From Amaranthus tricolor (Eukaryota; Streptophyta; Magnoliopsida; Caryophyllales; Amaranthaceae): 64,000 bases of DNA. Location of the stretch: NCBI RefSeq assembly GCF_026212465.1, contig NC_080059.1, positions 23,525,768 through 23,589,767 of the forward strand, given 5' to 3'. The position numbers and the translations under genes are program-made. The notes beneath the pieces were generated by a model. It saw only the letters and a list, made by a program, of their open reading frames with translations. It had not been told where the DNA came from and ran no database searches. Numbering within the stretch: position 1 is the first letter of the stretch; every line of letters begins with the position of its first letter. Shown here in pieces: positions 60,355 to 64,000 of this stretch.

Positions 60355-63300
60355 ACGAATGAACGATGAAGAATGAACAAGGATCAATGATCAATGACGA
60401 ATGAACGATGAAGAATGAACAAGGATCAATGATCAATGAAGAATGAACAAGGATCAATGATCAAAGAAGAATGAACGATGAAGAATGAACAAGGTTCAAT
60501 GATCAATGAAGAATGAACGATGAAGAATGAACAAGGATCAATGATCAATGACGAATGAACGATGAAGAATGAACAAGGATCAATGATCAATGAAGAATGA
60601 ACAAGGATTAATGATCAAAGAAGAATGAACGATGAAGAATGAACAAGGATCAATGATCAATGAAGAATGAACGATGAAGAATGAACAAGGATTAATGGTC
60701 AATGACGAATGAACGATGAAGAATGAACAAGGATCAATGATCAATGTAGAATGAACGATGAAGAATGAACAAGGATTAATGGTCAATGACGAATGAACGA
60801 TGAAGAATGAACAAGGATCAATGATCAATGACGAATGAACGATGAAGAATGAACAAGGATCAATGATCAATGAAGAATGAACGATGAAGAATGAACAAGG
60901 ATCAATGATCAATGAAGAATGAACAAGGATCAATGATCAATGACGAATGAACGATGAAGAATGAACAAGGATCAATGATCAATGAAGAATGAACAAGGAT
61001 CAATGGTCAATGACGAATGAACGATGAAGAATGAACAAGGATCAATGATCAATGACAAATGAACGATGAAGAATGAACAAGGATCAATGGTCAATGACGA
61101 ATGAACGATGAAGAATGAACAAGGATCAATGATCAATGACAAATGAACGATGAAGAATGAACAAGGAGTAATGGTCAATGACGAATGAACGATGAAGAAT
61201 GAACAAGGATCAATGATCAATGACGAATGAACGATGAAGAATGAACAAGGATCAATGATCAATGAAGAATGAACGATGAAGAATGAACAAGGATCAATGA
61301 TCAATGAAGAATGAACAAGGATCAATGATCAATGACGAATGAACGATGAAGAATGAACGAGGATCAATGATCAATGAAGAATGAACAAGGATCAATGGTC
61401 AATGACGAATGAACGATGAAGAATGAACAAGGATCAATGATCAATGACAAATGAACGATGAAGAATGAACAAGGATCAACGATCAATGACGAATGAACGA
61501 TGAAGAATGAACAAGGGTCAATGATCAATGAAGAATGAACAAGGATCAATGATCAATGAAGAATGAACGATGAAGAATGAACAAGGAGTAATGGTCAATG
61601 ACGAATGAACGATGAAGAATGAACAAGGATCAATGATCAATGACGAATGAACGATGAAGAATGAACAAGGATCAATGATCAATGACGAATGAACGATGAA
61701 GAATGAACAAGGATCAATGATCAATGAAGAATGAACAAGGATCAATGATCAATGACGAATGAACGATGAAGAATGAAAAAGGATCAATGATCAAAGAAGA
61801 ATGAACGATGAAGAATGAACAAGGATCAATGATCAATGAAGAATGAACGATGAAGAATGAACAAGGAGTAATGGTCAATGACGAATGAACGATGAAGAGT
61901 GAACAAGGATCAATGATCAATGAAGAATGAACGATGAAGAATGAACAAGGATCAATGATAAATGAAAAATGAACGATGAAGAATGAATAAGGATCAATGA
62001 TCAATGACGAATGAACGATGAAGAATGAACAAGGATCAATGATCAATGAAGAATGAACGATGAAGAATGAACAAGGAGTAATGGTCAATGATGAATGAAC
62101 GATGAAGAGTGAACAAGGATCAATGATCAATGAAGAATGAACGATGAAGAATGAACAAGGATTAATGGTCAATGATGAATGAACGATGAAGAATGAACAA
62201 GGATCAATGATCAATTACGAATGAACGATGAAGAATGAACAAGGATCAATGATCAATGACGAACCAACGATGAAGAATGAACAAGGATCAATGATCAATG
62301 AAGAATGAACAAGGATCAATGATCAAAGAAGAATGAACGATGAAGAATGAACAAGGTTCAATGATCAATGAAGAATGAACGATAAAGAATGAACAAGGAT
62401 TAATGGTCAATGACGAATGAACGATGAAGAATGAACAAGGATCAATGATCAATGAAGAATGAACGATGAAGAATGAACAAGGATTAATGGTCAATGACGA
62501 ATGAACGATGAAGAATGAACAAGGATCAATGATCAATGAAGAATGAACGATGAAGAATGAACAAGGATCAATGATAAATGAAAAATGAACGATGAAGAAT
62601 GAATAAGGATCAATGATCAATGACGAATGAACGATGAAGAATGAACAAGGATCAATGATCAATGAAGAATGAACGATGAAGAATGAACAAGGAGTAATGG
62701 TCAATGATGAATGAACGATGAAGAATGAACAAGGATCAATGATCAATGACGAATGAACGATGAAGAATGAACAAGGATCAATGATCAATGAAGAATGAAC
62801 GATGAAGAATGAACAAGGATCAATGATCAATGAAGAATGAACGATGAAGAATGAACAAGGAACAATGATCAATGAAGAATGATCGATGAAGAATGAACAA
62901 GGATTAATGGTCAATGAAGAATGAACGATGAAGAATGAACAAGGATCAATGGTCAATGAAGAATGAACGATGAAGAATGAACAAGGATCAATGATCAATG
63001 AAGAATGAACAAGGATCAATGATCAAAGAAGAATGAACGATGAAGAATGAACAAGGATCAATGATCAATGAAGAATGAACGATGAAGAATGAACAAGGAT
63101 CAATGATCAATGAAGAATGAACAAGGATCAATGATCAATGACGAATGAACGATGAAGAATGAACAAGGAGTAATGGTCAATGACGAATGAACGATGAAGA
63201 ATGAACAAGGATCAATGATCAAAGACGAATGAACGATGAAGAATGAACAAGGATCAATGATCAATAAACAATGAACAAGGATCAATGATCAATGACGAAT

Positions 63301-64000
63301 GAACGATGAAGAATGAACAAGGATCAATGATCAATGACGAATGAACGATGAAGAATGAACAAGGATCAATGATCAATGAAGAATGAACAAGGATCAATGA
63401 TCAAAGAAGAATGAACGATGAAGAATGAACAAGGTTCAATGATCAATGAAGAATGAACGATGAAGAATGAACAAGGATCAATGATCAATGACGAATGAAC
63501 GATGAAGAATGAACAAGGATCAATGATCAATGAAGAATGAACAAGGATTAATGATCAAAGAAGAATGAACGATGAAGAATGAACAAGGATCAATGATCAA
63601 TGAAGAATGAACGATGAAGAATGAACAAGGATTAATGGTCAATGACGAATGAACGATGAAGAATGAACAAGGATCAATGATCAATGTAGAATGAACGATG
63701 AAGAATGAACAAGGATTAATGGTCAATGACGAATGAACGATGAAGAATGAACAAGGATCAATGATCAATGACGAATGAACGATGAAGAATGAACAAGGAT
63801 CAATGATCAATGAAGAATGAACGATGAAGAATGAACAAGGATCAATGATCAATGAAGAATGAACAAGGATCAATGATCAATGACGAATGAACGATGAAGA
63901 ATGAACAAGGATCAATGATCAATGAAGAATGAACAAGGATCAATGGTCAATGACGAATGAACGATGAAGAATGAACAAGGATCAATGATCAATGACAAAT
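59152..64000 (+). repeat. Tandem segmental duplication, offset 2940 bp, running off the window
   Basis: About 59152-62091 is followed by a second copy from 62092 that continues past the window end. The offset is exactly 70 units of 42 bp. Position 62263 has a private GAACCAACG where the left copy has GAATGAACG. GAACTATG at 59733 is not present at 62673, so that change arose after this copy separated or was corrected. The copy to the right would be complete near 65,031 if the duplication is whole. Confidence 0.85.

Larger units (their letters stand above)
33665..63019 (+). repeat. 732-bp higher-order block found only in the right part (about 14 copies)
   Basis: Copies start near 33665, 35163, 36752, 38873, 40462, 42541, 48036, 49408, 51620, 54945, 56023, 59348 and 62288; a partial copy lies near 61900-62140. 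The block contains 17 full units without a 28-bp unit. It is marked by GATAAATGAAAAATGAACG followed one unit later by GAATAAGG, and by the GGAACAATG and GATCGATGAAG pair. Subfamilies are visible: GAATAAATAAGG in the copies at 36752, 40462 and 42541; GAAAACTGAACG at 48036 and 49408. The 49408 copy lacks one unit; the stretch at 38789 has two extra. The marker pair is absent before 33.6 kb. Confidence 0.85.
1..64000. repeat. Single 64-kb tandem array of a 42-bp unit built from six heptamers
   Basis: Every line of the window is a variant of one 42-bp unit, always in the same orientation. The unit reads as six heptamers: H1 GAATGAA, H2 CGATGAA, H3 GAATGAA, H4 CAAGGAT, H5 CAATGAT, H6 CAATGAC or CAATGAA. 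All but H4 contain ATGA at positions 3-6; H4 has AGGA there. The window holds 9,142 complete heptamers from position 3 to 63996. H2 and H3 are the most constant. Most variation falls in the last two bases of H4, in H5 and in the end of H6 (for example GGAG followed by TAATGGT, GGTT followed by CAATGAT, CAAAGAA, CAATTAC). No unique sequence interrupts the array and neither edge is reached. The repeat reading is certain; its biological role is unknown. Confidence 0.99.

Noticed and set aside
33665..63019. Family of 243-264-residue repeat proteins on the minus strand
   Set aside because: The open frame is a property of the 42-bp unit. There is no ATG in the consensus, all starts are TTG, ends coincide with 28-bp units, and lengths are fixed by the 14-codon period. 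No non-repetitive domain or ribosome-binding context is present.
1..64000. CRISPR array
   Set aside because: Repeats are directly adjacent with no unique spacers, and the variable part of the unit only takes a small set of recurring forms.
1..64000. Telomeric repeat array based on a heptamer
   Set aside because: The heptamers are not G-rich on one strand, differ from each other in fixed order, and form 42-bp and higher-order blocks. Simple telomere repeats do not look like this.
1..64000. Replication origin with iterons or a plasmid partition site
   Set aside because: Directly repeated, helically phased units fit in principle, but known iteron or centromere-like sites have a few to some tens of copies. 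No rep, par or AT-rich unwinding element is visible here. I kept the helical phasing as an observation only.
1..64000. GATC-AAT-GATC as a terminator or RNA hairpin
   Set aside because: The stem would be only 4 bp with a 3-nt loop and no U-tract follows. It is repeated in almost every unit, so it is not a specific signal.
1..64000. Intrinsically curved DNA from phased A-tracts
   Set aside because: The consensus has no run of four or more A or T. Runs such as in CAAAAAAG occur only in a few variant units.
1..64000. Intergenic cyanobacterial STRR or Beggiatoaceae heptamer repeats as identification of the host
   Set aside because: Those are also heptamer direct repeats, but the motifs I recall differ and the known tracts are short. 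The similarity in period is not enough to assign the organism.

Overview
The whole 64 kb window is one head-to-tail tandem-repeat (satellite-like) array. I see no ordinary gene, tRNA, rRNA, insertion sequence, CRISPR or unique flanking DNA. Both window ends lie inside the array, so its true length, insertion site and neighbours are unknown.

Architecture. The basic unit is 42 bp and consists of six related heptamers: H1 GAATGAA, H2 CGATGAA, H3 GAATGAA, H4 CAAGGAT, H5 CAATGAT, H6 CAATGAC (or CAATGAA). Shorter and longer units occur: 28 bp (H1 and H2 missing), 35 bp (H2 missing) and 49 bp (H5 doubled), that is 4, 5, 6 or 7 heptamers. Heptamers start at positions equal to 3 modulo 7. That register held at every checkpoint I tested from about 400 to 63,500, so I found no net insertion or deletion that is not a multiple of 7. 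Divergence is by substitution or by whole heptamers.

On top of this lie higher-order duplications of 1.3-4.4 kb, often directly adjacent, recognisable because rare private variants recur at a fixed distance. Clear examples are 6570-10349 (offset 1890), 19366-24573 (offset 2604), 40440-44597 (offset 2079), 51549-60354 (offset 4403) and 59152 to the window end (offset 2940). The left part (1 to about 33 kb) and the right part (about 33.6-64 kb) carry different higher-order blocks. A 732-bp block with a distinctive variant pair recurs about 14 times on the right and is absent on the left. Segments near 31-33 kb are also found again near 50-54 kb.

Coding. On the plus strand all three frames of the unit close within 18 nt. 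On the minus strand one frame is open with a 14-residue repeat, giving roughly two hundred open stretches of 61-264 codons. They start at TTG and stop at TGA wherever a 28-bp unit shifts the frame. I regard them as by-products of the repeat.

Organism. It cannot be identified from this sequence. The consensus unit is about 36% GC, with 20 A, 7 T, 10 G and 5 C on the plus strand. CpG is not depleted. Tens of kilobases of hierarchical satellite are typical of eukaryotic heterochromatin, but heptamer direct repeats are also known, on a smaller scale, in filamentous cyanobacteria (STRR sequences) and large sulfur bacteria (Beggiatoaceae). The window does not decide between these.
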